In this document: positions 22,800 to 34,680 of the stretch, piece by piece
How positions within the stretch are numbered: the stretch's first letter is position 1
How the letters are laid out: each line of letters opens with the position of its first letter
Source of the DNA: Siphonodentalium dalli
Taxonomy: Eukaryota > Mollusca > Scaphopoda > Gadilida > Siphonodentaliidae
Length of the DNA: 64,000 nucleotides
NCBI GenBank assembly: GCA_032622095.1
Contig: CP136064.1
Coordinates: 260,317,863-260,381,862 of the forward strand
Reading direction: 5' to 3'
Program-made: the position numbers and the translations under genes
Notes under the pieces: model-generated
The model's input: only the letters and a program-made list of their open reading frames with translations
What the model was told of the DNA's origin: nothing
Database searches by the model: none

Positions 22800-24199
22800 G
22801 CTTGGTTCACAAACACATCCGTATACAACATTTTTCACCCCAAATATTGTGAAAAAAAAAAGAAGAAAAAAAGAAGAAACATGGCGATGTTCACTAGAAT
22901 ATCAAGCATTTGATAAAGAAAATAGTTGATAGCGAAGTAATTCCTTGTGTGCCCCCCCCCCCTCTGATAGCAGGTTCATTCCTTGTGTGCCCCCCCCCCC
23001 CCCCCCCCAATTAGTTCAACTGTTGTATGAGAAGAAATAACTTAGTATATTTGTATAAATTGACTAAAATATACTGTTTCAAAAATCTTGTAAAATTCAT
23101 GCGCATTTCCAATATTTAGGTGGTGATGAATACTGTTCTTACTTTCCTCCTAACCCAAGTGTTCTTATGTCAGGCTTAATATTGGTGGGTTGCCTCACCA
23201 TCCATAATTGAGGTGTTTAAGCACAAGGGCATATACTGATAGATGTACAGGAGAACATGCGTCTTGTACCGGAATATAAGGACCTGTATTTATTTTGTTG
23301 TACTTACACAGAAATTTTTTATCAAGTCTTACTTCCCAGATAAACATTTCATCATCATAATCATGGAACAAGTCTCTAGACTTTTCATTCCAGTACTAAT
23401 ACTAATTAATATTAATACATATTGTCACAAATCAAGTTTATCAAGTCTTACTTCCCAGAGAAATGTTTACCAAGTCTTACTTCCCAGAGAAAGGTTTATC
23501 AATTCATTGTTATTGGCTATTGACAATTTTCACCAAAAACAGTAAAATATAGAGCATACCTGCAGTATTTGTTTGAATACCGAAATATCTCATGAGTATC
23601 TGGAAAGAAATATTAAATTTTCACAAGCAGCTGCAAGAGAGATTTCCTTTCCAGACACGAATGAGATGCTTCAGGTATTCAAACAAAAAACTGTAGGTAT
23701 TCTTTTTATTATATGCGCCTTATTAATGCCCAAAGTGGCTAATTTATGCGGCATTTTCATTTTAATAGTACAACAAATTGAACAATACTCTGAAAGAAAC
23801 AACTGCCTGGTTGACCCCAAATTTCTAAAAAGCTAAAGTGAAATAACAAAAGCTACAGTGTAATAATGAAAGATGCCAGAGATATGATGAAATCATATTT
23901 CACTGTGGCCTCTAAGACATCCATAAGACGATCTACGTTTCAGTAAATTTCCGCTATTTTATAGGCAAGCATATAATAAAAGGGGTTATGTTTTCTTTTA
24001 CAAAAAATAGAGCATTTTATACTCCATATGAAATTCAATCCCCTGTTGGCCACAGAAAACACTGGGCCTCTTTTCAAGCCCATGCCATTTACAAAATGCA
24101 AAACATGCCCCCTCCAATTGGGTTGTAATTTTTTCATATGGTCTCTCCGACTCCAAGCCTACCAAGCACTTGCTATCTCTTCAGCGAGGCGAGATATGC
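22800..24199. other. Intergenic sequence, no gene recognised
   Basis: Includes an A-rich run (22850-22880) and two poly-C tracts (22953-22964, 22990-23009). At 23320-23505 there is a small cluster of CAAGTCTTACTTCCCAGA repeats (four occurrences). GTTTGAATAC...GTATTCAAAC at 23571-23688 is an inverted pair. Open frames of 60 to 100 codons here have no splice support or recognisable motifs. Confidence 0.5.
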
Positions 24200-24625
24200 A
24201 AGCCTGCAAATAGCGTGTCTGTCATTTGCAGAATGAGGTCCCCAGAGGGTGAATTTAGTAACGCTATCCCACACAGCAGGCTTGCATCACTAAATTCACC
24301 CTCTGGGAACCTCATTCTGCTTAGGCCCTCAACTGCTATGATAGACCTATAATCAGATTGAAGTTCCTCAGTTGAAGTTGGTGATATTCACCCATTGGGC
24401 ACCTCGATTATGAATTTTATCTTCTGCAAATTAGGGGATATAGAAACTTCCCAGAAGGGAAAACTAAAAACAATGTTAACTTGATACTGTAGATACTTCC
24501 CAGAAGATGAGGCCTCCAGAGGGTGAATTTAGTGATGCTCGCCCGCTGTGCGGGATAGCATCACTAAATTCACCCTCTGGGGACCTCATTCTGCAAATGG
24601 CATGCACACTATTTGCAGGCTTGGA
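24200..24625. mobile_element. Palindromic MITE, long form
   Basis: Begins AAGCCTGCAAATAGCGTGTC and ends ATGCACACTATTTGCAGGCTT, a terminal inverted repeat. Both hairpins are nearly perfect; the core has TTAGGGGATATAGAAACTTC. The inner junction lacks about 20 bases (GATGAGGCCTCCAGAGGGTG), an internal deletion relative to other copies. Confidence 0.9.
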
Positions 24626-24669
24626 GATATGTTTTGAGGGTGTACACTACAGTATGATCCAGTACATAG

Positions 24670-24805
24670 GATAAATATAAAGGACAATCATTGATGAATC
24701 AAAGGCTTTACTTTAAATATAAAGGACAAACATTGATGAATCAAAGGCTTTACTTTAAATATAAAGGACAAACATTGATGAATCAAAGGCTTTACTTGAA
24801 GAATA
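24670..24805. repeat. 42-bp tandem repeat, three copies
   Basis: AAATATAAAGGACAAACATT and GATGAATCAAAGGCTTTACT repeat with starts at 24679, 24721 and 24763. Intergenic, non-coding. Confidence 0.9.
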
Positions 24806-25340
24806 AAATGTGACATGTGACATACACATGTAAAATAAAGTGATCTTTATGAACCAACATCAAAAGATAAAAAGTTCAGCCAGTTATAACAATGAACAAC
24901 CCTGGTTAGCTGCATATCTCACACAGAAATGTAGGGAAGAATAATATATATATATGAACATAATTATATTATCATAATATCTTAGCTCACACTAGTCTCG
25001 ACTTGAGATCATGTCATGAATTTCTAGTCTGGCTTTGCCCACCAAGATCTTATTCACCTGTTCAAAACCTCATAACTGTTTGCAGAAGTTTTGATGGGGA
25101 ACTCTATATCATTGAAAAATAATGCAGGTAATGTCTTTCTTAGTCAATACCTGTTCCCATATGAAGGTCCCAGCTGGAGATTGCACGATTTGGGTGACTT
25201 ATGTGAGCCGATACCATGATAAACATGGAATTTATCACCCAGGCGAAATTTCATGATTGTGGAGATGCAGTTCGCAATAGGCTCATAAAGTCACACATCT
25301 CATGTAATCTCGAGCTGTGACCTTCACATACTGTGAAATA
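24806..25340. other. Intergenic sequence, nothing recognised
   Basis: AT-rich with a short (TA)n run near 24945. No gene or repeat boundary seen. Confidence 0.4.
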
Positions 25341-25722
25341 TATTATTAAATATGGTCTATCTCTTCCAATAACAAGTTTTATATAGTATCTTGGGTATAA
25401 ATTAATAAATATGAATAAAAGACGCTTATCCAGTAACGCTTCTAACAATTAATATGATAATCAAATGGGACATGTTTTTATTACTATTTTTAGAACAGAC
25501 TGTGATGAACCGTTCAAGCAATCTCGGATAGAAATAAAGTTTTCCCCACTTGCTATGCTCCGCGAGCCTTAATAGTCCCAAATTGACTATGTATTATACC
25601 AGAAAATTCAAAATAAAATCAATATTAATTGATCGAAGCAGTTCTGGGTCTTTGATTCATTTTTATTATTTTATACCCAGGAAACTATAACTTGTTACAG
25701 GAAGAGATAGACCATCTTTAAG
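25341..25722. mobile_element. Inverted-repeat element, GATGGTCTATCTCTTCC family
   Basis: Left arm TATGGTCTATCTCTTCCAAT...GGGTATAAATTAATAAATAT, right arm ATTATTTTATACCCAGGAAA...GGAAGAGATAGACCATCTTT: the arms are reverse complements of about 60-70 bp. Single arms occur at 15765-15900 and 58090-58147, the latter truncated by a SINE. Confidence 0.75.
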
Positions 25723-25774
25723 GAACAGGTATCAACTAAGATATATATCATCTGTTCTTATTTTTTCAATGTTA

Positions 25775-26072
25775 GGCCATTATAAAAATATTGCTAGATT
25801 ATCATCCCCTCCTTTTTGTCCCTTCCCCAAATAATTTTATTCTGATTATTTTTATGTGAAATTTTGTTTCTCATGCTTTACTCTTCTTTGTATACTGAAG
25901 TGACCATAATATCAGTCTCCTTTTATCAAATTTGGTAATTTGAAACAAGTTGTATTATATAAGGTAGGATATTGTTTGAATTTCTATAATTGACTATAAC
26001 CATTTATGTTGGCAAAAATAAAATATAAAAAATAAAATTCGCACTCCCGCCCCAATTTTATTTATATTGGCC
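25775..26072. mobile_element. Harbinger-like MITE (copy 2)
   Basis: TTA duplication at 25772-25774 and 26073-26075. Starts GGCCATTATAAAAATATTGC and ends TTATTTATATTGGCC. The interior (ATGTGAAATTTTGTTTCTCA, GTTGGCAAAAATAAAAT) is nearly identical to 15954-16290, indicating recent mobility of the family. Confidence 0.85.
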
Positions 26073-26075
26073 TTA

Positions 26076-26534
26076 CAAAGTTCCCCATCAGAACATCAAA
26101 CTGTTCCCAATTTTATACTGGTGGAACATGATCTCCATAGCCAGAGTAGAGATTCATGGTATGATTTAACACATATTATGTTTTACTACATTCATAATCT
26201 CTTTTTGAAATGAGGTCAGACTGGTCAGTTTACTTTAATCAAATGGCAAATAAAATACTAATTTACTTTTGAAATTCCATTCATAATTTATGTTAGCAAG
26301 CTTTGTGCATACAGGAGTGAAATTGAAAATTGCAATCAGATTTTGATTTGATTATAAAAAAAATGTACTGATTCCTAAAGATAATGATGAGATGAGATAA
26401 AGGGATTGGAGAAAAAGTAATACAACTTATAGAAGCTCCTCTCCCATATGTGTGTATGGAGATTATTGCTGTTCATTTACATATTACAGATAGAATTTAG
26501 TTTCAAAGTTTGCTGCTCATTTTTCATTGTCAAG
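26076..26534. other. Intergenic sequence, nothing recognised
   Basis: AT-rich unique-looking DNA between two transposons; no coding or RNA signal seen. Confidence 0.4.
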
Positions 26535-26975
26535 CCTGAGTTTAGTGTGTCTGTCATTTGCAGAATGAGATCCCCAAAGGGTGAATTTAGTGAATATGTG
26601 GGATAGCATCACCAAATTCACCCTCTGGGGACCTCATTCTGCATGGCCTCATCTGCTATGGGAGACATAGACTCAGATTGAAATTCTCAAATGGTGAATA
26701 TTGTGATGTACACCCATTGGGAACATCGATTATACAATGTGTCCTCTTCCAATTTGGGGATATAGAGAAAGTAAACTAAAAAAGAAATAGAATCTATTTG
26801 AAGAAGCTTCTATAGAAATTTGATAATAAATTTTCCAGAGAAGATGAGGCCTAAGCAGAATGAGGTCCCCAGAGGGTGAATTTAGTGATGCTAGCCTGCT
26901 ATGCAGGATAGCGTCACTAAATTCACCCTCTGTGGACCTCATTCTGCAAATGACAGGCACTAAACTCAGACTTGT
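26535..26975. mobile_element. Palindromic MITE, long form
   Basis: Starts AAGCCTGAGTTTAGTGTGTC and ends ACAGGCACTAAACTCAGACTT (inverted ends). Two hairpins with CACCCTCTGGGGACCTCATT arms; the core is diverged (CATTGGGAACATCGATTATA). Confidence 0.85.
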
Positions 26976-27440
26976 TATCGTTGAATATTTTTTCATGCCA
27001 TATAATCCTTAATAGAATAGTCTTCAAACCCCATGTCTGAGATCACACATACATGTAACTGCACAAACATCTTCTACAAGTCTTACTGAAATGCGTCTGA
27101 AATCAAGAGAACCAATAATGTGGTCTGTGATAAGGTCTATAACTGTTTTTGTCCCTGAGTGCGACATGAGCCATGAAAAACAATGTTAAACAACAAAACG
27201 GACTGGTCCGGTCAGTTTAAATACACATGTAACACAATTAATATCCTTTTTAAAAAACCTCATCTACCGATAACTTACTCGTCTCTAACTTCTTGTGGAT
27301 GCAAAATTTGCACACAATTTATGTGTACCAATTTAATTAAATTCTGCAAGAAGTTCAAAGCAATTTTGAGAAAACAAGGAGAAAGTTTTCACTGTTGCTC
27401 ACAACCAAAGATGAGAGAGATACATTTGATCCATGTGTTA

Positions 27441-27682
27441 ATAACCCTTTCATGACTGGAGCTTCTTGAAATTTTGAGAAAATCCTGTGCCAATGCATTT
27501 TCGTATAAATGCGAGTCTCCCATAGGGTGATTACATTGACCTAACAATATTTACCTTAACCTTGTAAGCCAGTTCTCTTATATATGCGAGGCTCCCTATG
27601 GGAGACTCGCATATATAAGAGAATGCACTGGCACAGGATCTTTAATACTGCACCAGCACAGCTCTCGTCATGAAAGAGTTAA
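27441..27682. mobile_element. TTAA MITE family P2 (copy)
   Basis: Left TAACCCTTTCATGACTGGAG, right CTCGTCATGAAAGAGTTAA. Two hairpins with TTCTCTTATATATGCGAG-type stems (the left one damaged), separated by GACCTAACAATATTTACCTT. The right flank matches other P2 copies (GATCTTTAATACTGCACCAG). Confidence 0.8.
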
Positions 27683-27795
27683 AAAGCCATCCACATAAGA
27701 GCAACCTAACAAAAATACCCAATTCATGTGCAAGGGAGATGCAAATGTTCATCATCACATTACTGAATTTTTTTTACCAGTATACCTGTTATATA

Positions 27796-28295
27796 CAGGG
27801 TTCGCGCTGCCACTTGCCAAAGTCAAAAATAATTCACATTTGGCAAAAAATATTTTCATTTGGCAAAAATTTTGGCAAGTCACTTTTGATTTCTCAAGAA
27901 AGTTTATTAATATTTGTCAATCAATGCCATTCATTTCAGAATTCATTTCATTATTAATGGTACTAGTGGTGATTTACACATGCATAAAGTTATGAAAAGT
28001 TAACACATCTATCAATCTGATATCATATCGACGGGTGGAGGGATTGCAAGTATGTCTGGTTGTGGTGTTTACAAAGCTAATCCTCTTTGTTTCGATGTTC
28101 CTTTCTGATGAAGAAACCCTTCTACATTTGCATTGTTATGTTGCTGGTTTGGTTAGATTGTCGAAATAGTTAAATAAAGGAAACAATATTGTAGAGACTG
28201 ATAGCATTTGGCAACTCATAACAGCATTTGGCAAAAATTATTTTCATTTGGCAAAATATTTGGCAAAAGTAAATTTCGGGCCAGCGCAGACCATG
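27796..28295. mobile_element. hAT-like MITE, CAGGGTTCGCGCTG family (copy 1)
   Basis: Exact 8-bp duplication GTTATATA at 27788-27795 and 28296-28303. Left end CAGGGTTCGCGCTGCC, right end GGGCCAGCGCAGACCATG. The interior is rich in TTTGGCAAAA motifs on both sides. An 8-bp duplication and CAGGG start are hallmarks of hAT elements. A second copy is at 49776-50390. Confidence 0.85.
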
Positions 28296-28303
28296 GTTAT
28301 ATA

Positions 28304-28650
28304 CCAGGCATAGAAAGATATATGTGACGAGAACCACCAAAAGGTATCGTTGATAGTCTTTATATCTTCATATCAACAATGGAATCTGGAGCATAATACC
28401 CTAAACTTCAAAAAATATTTGTTTAATTGCATAAATGCCAAATGTTCAGATGTGAAAATTCTGCAAAATTTGCACCAACACAAAATTTGAGGAAAGTAAA
28501 ACTAAATATAGACTAAATATTCATGCAGCGACAGAAGAATAATACAATTCCGTATCTGAAAAGTTATAAAAATTTGTAAGCAGTTCTTCCAGAAGATAAC
28601 AATTAGTGCAATCTGGTAATACCTTTACGTTTATTAAATAAAAATAGCTC
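28304..28650. other. Intergenic sequence, nothing recognised
   Basis: AT-rich DNA between two transposons; no gene seen. Confidence 0.4.
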
Positions 28651-29113
28651 TTAAAGGTACTCAATCCATTCAGACGCTCCTAAATTACAATTTCTTTGGC
28701 TTCGGGGGTAAAAAATATTTGATTCAAGTCGAGGGACCCACCCATCAAACCTCAGATTGATCAGATATTGATTTTTTAAGTTTGTTATTTCTCGAGATGT
28801 GTACTAATAATTGGCCGAGAAACACGTGGTCAAACGGGCAAATTGCAGATGAAGATGGATAAATCTAAAATCAAGTGGTAATAATAACCACTTGATTTTA
28901 GAGTTATCCATCTTCATCCGCAATTTTAACGGAGACCATACTTTTGACGGCGTTTTTCTGGGCCACAAACAATAGAAATAACAAACTTCAAAAATCGATA
29001 TCTCATCACTGAGCGTTGATGGGTAGATTCCTCGACTAGAATCAAATATTTTTTACCCCCGAAGCCAAAGAAATACTAATTTAGGAGCGTCTGATCGGAT
29101 TGAGTACCTTTAA
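28651..29113. mobile_element. TTAA foldback element, complete form
   Basis: TTAA at 28651-28654 and 29110-29113. Left arm TTAAAGGTACTCAATCCATT, AGACGCTCCTAAATTAC, AAAAAATATTTGATTCAAGT; the right arm is its reverse complement. The centre is ATCAAGTGGTAATAATAACC/ACTTGAT. Nearly the whole 463 bp is one imperfect hairpin. Other copies: 7896, 11814, 19338, 49944 (half) and 61708 (interrupted). Confidence 0.9.
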
Positions 29114-29334
29114 AAGATACCTGTATAACAGCTACCCGGTATTTACTGATCAAATGTGCACAGCTGTTGGAGTGTAAAGATAAATCGCGCACAAGTATCA
29201 CGATTCTTTCTGAAGAATTATAAAGCAGTATTGACAACAAAAATAATATAAAAAGAATAGATAACAAAAAAAGACTAGAAGTAACAAGACAACAAAATAT
29301 AAGGTGAAATATAAGGTACATAAGTAAGAACTGT

Positions 29335-29950
29335 ACAAGCATGCAAATAGTGTGTCTGTCATTTGCAGAATGAGGTCCCCAGAGGGTGAATTTAGTGACG
29401 CTATCCCGCAGTGGGCTAGTATCACCAAATTCACCCTCTGGGGACCTGATTTTGCATTGGTCATAGTAAAAGCAGATCTGGTTGGATAAGACACAAAACA
29501 AAATAATTTTCATACTAGTAGGTGCAGATTAAATTTAGGTCCAAGCCTTGAAATAGGGTGTCTGTCATTTGCAGAATGAGGTCCCCAGAGGGTGAATTTA
29601 GTGATGCTACCCCGCATAGTGGGCTAGCATCACCAAATTCATCCTCTGGGGACCTCATTCTGCTTACACCTCAGCAGAATGAGGTTCCCAGAGGGTGAAT
29701 TTGGTGATGCTAGCCCGCTATGTTGGGTAGCATCACTAAATTCACCCTCTGGGGACCTCATTCTGCAAATGACAGACACCCTATTTCAAGGCTTGTACAT
29801 AAGTAAGAACTGTACAAGCCTGCAAATAGTGTGTCTGTCATTGCAGAATGAGGTCCCCACAGGGTGAATATAATGACGCTACCCTGCATGGCGGGCTAGT
29901 ATCACCAAATTCACCCTCTGGGGACCTCATTCTGCATTGGTCATAGTAAA
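29335..29950. mobile_element. Cluster of three palindromic MITE copies and a local duplication
   Basis: Copies at about 29335-29480, 29545-29800 (complete double form, ends CCAAGCCTTGAAATAGGGTG and complement) and 29815-29950. The flanking AAGTAAGAACTGTACAAGC and GGTCATAGTAAAAGCAGATC are also duplicated: 29320-29480 is repeated at 29805-29960, and 29500-29560 at 29980-30050. So a segment of about 480 bp was tandemly duplicated after insertion. Confidence 0.85.
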
Positions 29951-30025
29951 AGCAGATCTGGTTGGATGAGACACAAAACGAAATAATTTTTATACTGGTA
30001 GGTGCAGATTAAATTTAGGTCCAAG

Positions 30026-30893
30026 CCTTGAAAATAGGGTGTCTGTCATTTGCAGAATGAGGTCCCCAGAGGGTGAATTTAGTGATGCTACCCCGCATAA
30101 TAATAATAGAGAACATTTATATAGCGCTTTTCCCAAAAGGCCCAAAGCGCTCGGCCACAACACAAGTTCACGCACAAATATGCAATATACAAGTGGGTCA
30201 CGTAATAAACATATGCAGAACTAAGAGGCATCACTCTCAGGGACGACGTTTCCATAGTAGAATTTGAAAAGTTCCGATTTAAGTAATGTTTTAAAAGTGT
30301 CCATGGTATCGGCTTTCTTTGTGTCGGCCTGTAGCCCATTCCAGACGGACGGAGCATGATATTCAAATGATCGTCTTCCGTAGTTTTCCGAGTCACGTCT
30401 AGGAACAGCCATCAGATTTAGATCTTCTGATCGCAATTTCGCGCGGCGGAGAGTACATATTGAGAATAGAGTCAATATAAACCGGCAAAGGCTTTGTGAT
30501 GTCATTTGAGAATTTCTTATAACAAAAAGTGGCACATTTATAATCAATTCGAGCTTCAATTGGAAGATAGTGTAGTTTCGTGAGAAGAGGTGTGACGTGG
30601 TCAAATTTATGTTTTTGTAGAGCAATGCGAGCCGAAATGTTAATTATTCTCTGCAGCTTTGCCAATTGATCTTGTGGCAGACCAGCGAATAGAGCATTGC
30701 AATAATCCAGTCGTGAAAATACAAATGAAGAGATCAAAGTCTTCGTGGATTCTACCGACAGATGTGATCGCATATGAGAAATACACCTCAGCAGAATGAG
30801 GTTCCCAGAGGGTGAATTTGGTGATGCTAGCCCGCTATGCGGGGTAGCATCACTAAATTCACCCTCTGGGGACCTCATTCTGCAAATGACAGA
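30026..30893. mobile_element. Palindromic MITE interrupted by a LINE fragment; right end displaced to about 37731-37746
   Basis: The left end CCAAGCCTTGAAAATAGGGT runs to CTACCCCGCAT at 30100. The family sequence resumes at about 30785 (CACCTCAGCAGAATGAGG) and runs to GACAGACACA at about 30893. The expected end, CTATTTCAAGGCTTG, is found only at 37732-37746. So this one element hosts both the LINE piece and the 6.8-kb block at 30894-37730. Confidence 0.85.
30101..30784 (-). mobile_element. 5'-truncated non-LTR retrotransposon fragment (reverse transcriptase C-terminus and 3' tail)
   Basis: Minus-strand translation gives the familiar end of Jockey/CR1-like ORF2: LISSFVFSRLDYCNALFAGL, QLAKLQRIINISARIAL, HLPIEARIDYK-type, then after a frameshift near 30400 the final PRRDSENYGRRSFEY, APSVWNGLQ and DTFKTLLKSELFKFYYG. 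The 3' end is GAGCGCTTTGGGCCTTTTGG followed by an ATTATTATT tail at 30101-30110. It lacks fingers/palm catalytic motifs and endonuclease, so it is dead on arrival. It replaced about 47 bp of the host MITE. Confidence 0.9.
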
Positions 30894-31219
30894 CACAATA
30901 TTTTCCTAAATAAGTAAAATATATATCTCCTAGAAGTATCTTGCCCACTGAACTATATGGTATATTATCCCAAGTAGGAGGGGGTTAACTCTCCGAGTTG
31001 AAAAAACGGTACGAAATTCTATGGTACATATCCTCTGTCATGTTCATGACACGTGTAATCACGTGATTTCTGACACGTAGTGAAGTATTCGCCATATTTT
31101 TTATCCCCAGTAGGACATTCCTCGTGAGCGGGGTGGGTGCGAAACCCTGGGAGGGAGCTCAGCGTTCAGTGGGCAAGATACTTCTAGGAGATATATATTT
31201 GACTTATTTAGGAAAATAT
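30894..31219. mobile_element. 326-bp element with about 58-bp terminal inverted repeats
   Basis: Left CAATATTTTCCTAAATAAGT then AAATATATATCTCCTAGAAG, TATCTTGCCCACTGAAC; the right end is the reverse complement with one visible mismatch. The interior (CAAGTAGGAGGGGGTTAACT, GACACGTGTAATCACGTGAT) is repeated in inverse orientation at 37540-37690, inside the right end of the adjoining large element. Superfamily undetermined. Confidence 0.8.
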
Positions 31220-32759
31220 TGTATCTCCTTCAAAGGTATCTTGCCCACTGAACTATATGGTAAAGAATAGAATTTTCTAACAGGTGTAGGCCACAAGGAA
31301 ACAAAAACACCGCTATGCATCTGAATCAAAGAACTGGATTGACCTGATAACCTACAATATATACATATACATGCACAGACATATAGATAGTATATGTATA
31401 TACATATATATATAGTATATATACACATGCACAATAGGACCATAAGCCAATGTAATATTACGTCCTAAAACTAATACCTGTCAGCAAGCTCAAACTAACA
31501 AAAAGTGGCCACTTAAGAGTTTAAGACCCCTGCAAGTAAAGTAAATAGCTTCAGAAGACATGGAGACGGAGACGACATTCGCATCGGAACTTAGGGCTAA
31601 TAATGTATCAGCCGAGTACTTGCCGGGAAAGGTACGGGTAACACCCCCCCCCCCCCCGCCCCCCCCCCCCCCCCCCCCCCCCCCCGAAAGGGGAGAAGCA
31701 TCCATGTTCTAAGGAAATGGAAATAGAAAAATACCCGTTGACAAGAAATCCCCAGCCGGGTATTATAAACCCAGGGATGGCTAAATACTAATAACGCACC
31801 TAACAGGCTAACCCAGGCAGCAAAAGCCGCAAGTTATAAAGAAGACCCCCCTTAAAAACAATAGAACCAACCCCCGAACCAAATATTGAGTGGGTTGGGC
31901 CGTGTCCCAGTACACGATGAGAGCCCGATGAAAAACCAGCTGCAAGCTCCCAAAAAAGAGCCCCGACACCAACTAATTGGAAGACATGCCATTGTCGATA
32001 AGGAGGAGGTATCATTGACCAATAGTCTGACCGGGAAGTGAATGGGTATTACACGGACATACGTTGCAAGGCTCAGGCCGTATGAAGAACAGGGCTCAGA
32101 ATTGGAGTTTCACAGCAGAAAACTTAGTTTGAAGCCTGGAGTTCGAGATATGACTGACTAAGATGCAATAAGCCATGGCATTTTCCCCTGATGACGTTCC
32201 CAAATGTGGAAATGCCCACCAACACAGTTAAACCCAACTGACCAATCACAGGCTACTGAATCCATGACAGAAAGGCAGCCAGGAACCGAAATTCCAATGT
32301 CGTTAAGGTGGAAATCCACAAAAACAAAAATTGGACTAACAATGCATCAGGATTGTGGCACAAGCCCAAAACCAGCGGAAACCGACGGCAGGTAGGTAAT
32401 GAAAAGCAGACCAAGGGCCACCGCGCCCCAACTGTTCGAGCTCTGCTGACTGGTCCCCGACGAGTCGATGGCGCAAGGTATCCCTTCTGGTAAGGATGGG
32501 GTGCCCCTCCAATGGGACCCTGTTCCGGAGACAACCATCGCCCGAAGTGCGAATCGAGAGGGCGGATCATATGATCTGGCATCCGACACCCAATGCTAGT
32601 GAATCTCGCACGAGGAGAAGCATCTGGCAAGAATTTTCATCCGGCTTTATGAAGTGTGCCCAACACGATTCATATGCTGCCCCATAGGTGCAACATTATC
32701 CTGCATTGGCAATCGCTGAGGTCAGCAAAGGACCTGGCTTATGTACCGACAACCGAGCC

Positions 32760-33480
32760 CATAAGAAGAACAAGACAGTCAATGACTGTGGGTCGCTCAC
32801 CAGACTGCAAAGACTGACAAGACTGGGACTCTGGAGACCACAACAGTCAGAACTTTTCATAATCACTTTAAAAGAAATAGCTCTAAACAGGATATGTGCT
32901 AGAGAGACTTCACGTATATATAGATTGGTGAAAATCCACCTTGAAATTACCAAATGTACACTACTGATCACCCCCCCCCCCTCCTCCAGTTCAACAAGTC
33001 CCCTCCCGACCGGGCTACAGACTCCCAAGTCTTAGGTTGGAATTTCACAACTGACACCTCAAACTTTCTCAATTGTTGGAAATTTTCAATCTCACAAGCG
33101 CCTTTTTCTAAAACCATTTAGACATGTCTGAAGCCCAATTATCCATGGACCCAAAACACAATACATGTATGTCAGATTAATCAGTCAGGTGGTTCCAAGG
33201 TAGATGTTTTAATGAATTTGGTATTTCAATGATTTTATTAGACACAAAAGTGTTGACTCCCCATAGCCCCGCCATTTCTTGACAGGTTGACCTCATTTTA
33301 ACAAATCTGAATCTCAGTCACGAAAGGATCCTCCTGATTGCTCCATACATATAGTTATGTCCCTGGTCCCACCCTATTTAACCTGGTGACCCCATCTGAA
33401 TAAATTTGAATCCCAGACACCAAAGAACCCTTCATACATGATAAATATCAGTAAAATAGACCTGATGGTCCTTGTGAAGG
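32760..33480. repeat. Dispersed repeat, GACAGTCAATGACTGTGGGT type
   Basis: GACAGTCAATGACTGTGGGT and CGCTCACCAGACTG followed by CTCCAGTTC-type and ACCTGGTGACCCC-type segments match 44715-45840 in the HLTF intron. The repeat tail carries AATCTGAATC...CAGTCAC and ACCCTTCATAC. No coding capacity. Confidence 0.65.
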
Positions 33481-33515
33481 AAGCCTATTAAGAGGGAAAC
33501 TGTCCTTCGTTTGGA

Positions 33516-33880
33516 GTGGGCTAGCATCACTAAATTCACCCTCTGGGGACCTTATTCTGCTAAGGCCCTCAACTGCTATGGCAGACCTAGGATAAGATTG
33601 AAGTTCCCCAGTGGGAAGTTGATGTTCACCCATTGGGCACCTCAATTATGAATTTTATCTTCTGCAAATTAGGGGATATAGAAACTTCCTAGAAGGGAAA
33701 TGTAACTAAAAACAATGTTAATTTGATACTATAGATACTTCCCAGAAGATGAGGCCTAAGCAAAATGAGGTCTCCAGAGGGTGAATTTGGTGATGCTAGC
33801 CCACTGTGTGGGATAGCATCACTAAATTCACCCCCTGGGAACCTCATTCTGCAAATGTCAGACACACTAAATTCAGGCAG
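33516..33880. mobile_element. Palindromic MITE, long form, inside the large element
   Basis: GTGGGCTAGCATCACTAAAT, CACCCTCTGGGGACCTTATT, long-form core (CAAATTAGGGGATATAGAAA) and terminal hairpin, ending CAGACACACTAAATTCAGGC. The left outer arm is missing. Confidence 0.85.
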
Positions 33881-34289
33881 TTTGTTTAAATTTGCTAGCA
33901 GTATGTTTATACAAGCTGTCAGTGACATATTATTCTAATCTTGATTAATGACATGTGTTTCTCTCTGTTTATCCACAAAGAGATATCTGCAACTTTAATA
34001 GAACAGGTATTAATGTTGGAAGCTGGAAATGATATACGTTGGACGGGATGTTGGTTGGGTGCAGGCCACTGCAGGGTGGGTCTGGGCCATGTGGGAGGGG
34101 GGATGGGTAATGGAATATTTCTGTAATTTCAGAAGATTAAAGATTAAAGTTTCATAACTCTGCAGATTTTATAATGGTGTAACTTTTTTCAAATTTTATA
34201 AAATGATTAAAAAATTAATTTTTTGTTTGTTAATTTGAGTATGGTGAAAATTTCAAAAATCTGAATTTGACAATTTTTTTTTTTTTTTT

Positions 34290-34680
34290 AGTTATGTCAC
34301 TGGCTCCGCCCACATTCGACCCAGTGACCTCATTTGAACAAATCTGAATAACAGTCCCCCAAGGACCCTTTGTACCAAATATGAACCAATTTTGCCAAAT
34401 GAAATTTGAGAAGAAGTCGTTGTAAGAATTACAGAGTTATGGCCCTGGCTTCGCAACTATTTGACCCACTGTCGTCATTTGAACAAATCTGAATGAGAGT
34501 CACCTAGGGAACATCCACACCAAATATGAACCAATTCGGCATATTGGTTTCAGAGGAGAAGATGTTCAAAGAATTGTTGACGGACAGACGGACGGACGAA
34601 TGGACGGACGGACGACGGACGAGGAGTGGCGACTATAACTCCACCGGAGACTTCGTCTCAGGTGAGCTAATGACGTATTA
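34290..34680. repeat. Dispersed repeat ending in TCTCAGGTGAGCTAA
   Basis: Begins after an AT-rich run with GTTATGTCACTGGCTCCGCC. It contains GACCTCATTTGAACAAATCT, CACACCAAATATGAACCAAT, then GACGGACAGACGGACGGACG and GAGACTTCGTCTCAGGTGAG. The same repeat occurs at 46500-46880 and partly at 45020-45860. This repeat type is common in mollusc genomes. Confidence 0.7.

Noticed and set aside
23243-23836. Two plus-strand frames (about 88-100 codons) as a small gene
   Set aside because: AT-rich composition, short CAAGTCTTACTTCCCAGA repeats inside, no motif and no convincing splice sites.
29076-29513. 145-codon minus-strand frame with hydrophobic stretches
   Set aside because: It runs through a foldback-element end, unique AT-rich DNA and a palindromic MITE; hydrophobicity comes from T-rich sequence and no splice or motif support exists.
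32253-32630. 125-codon minus-strand frame in the large inverted-repeat element
   Set aside because: The region is GC-rich and several overlapping frames are open on both strands. There is no motif, conserved pattern or splice signal.
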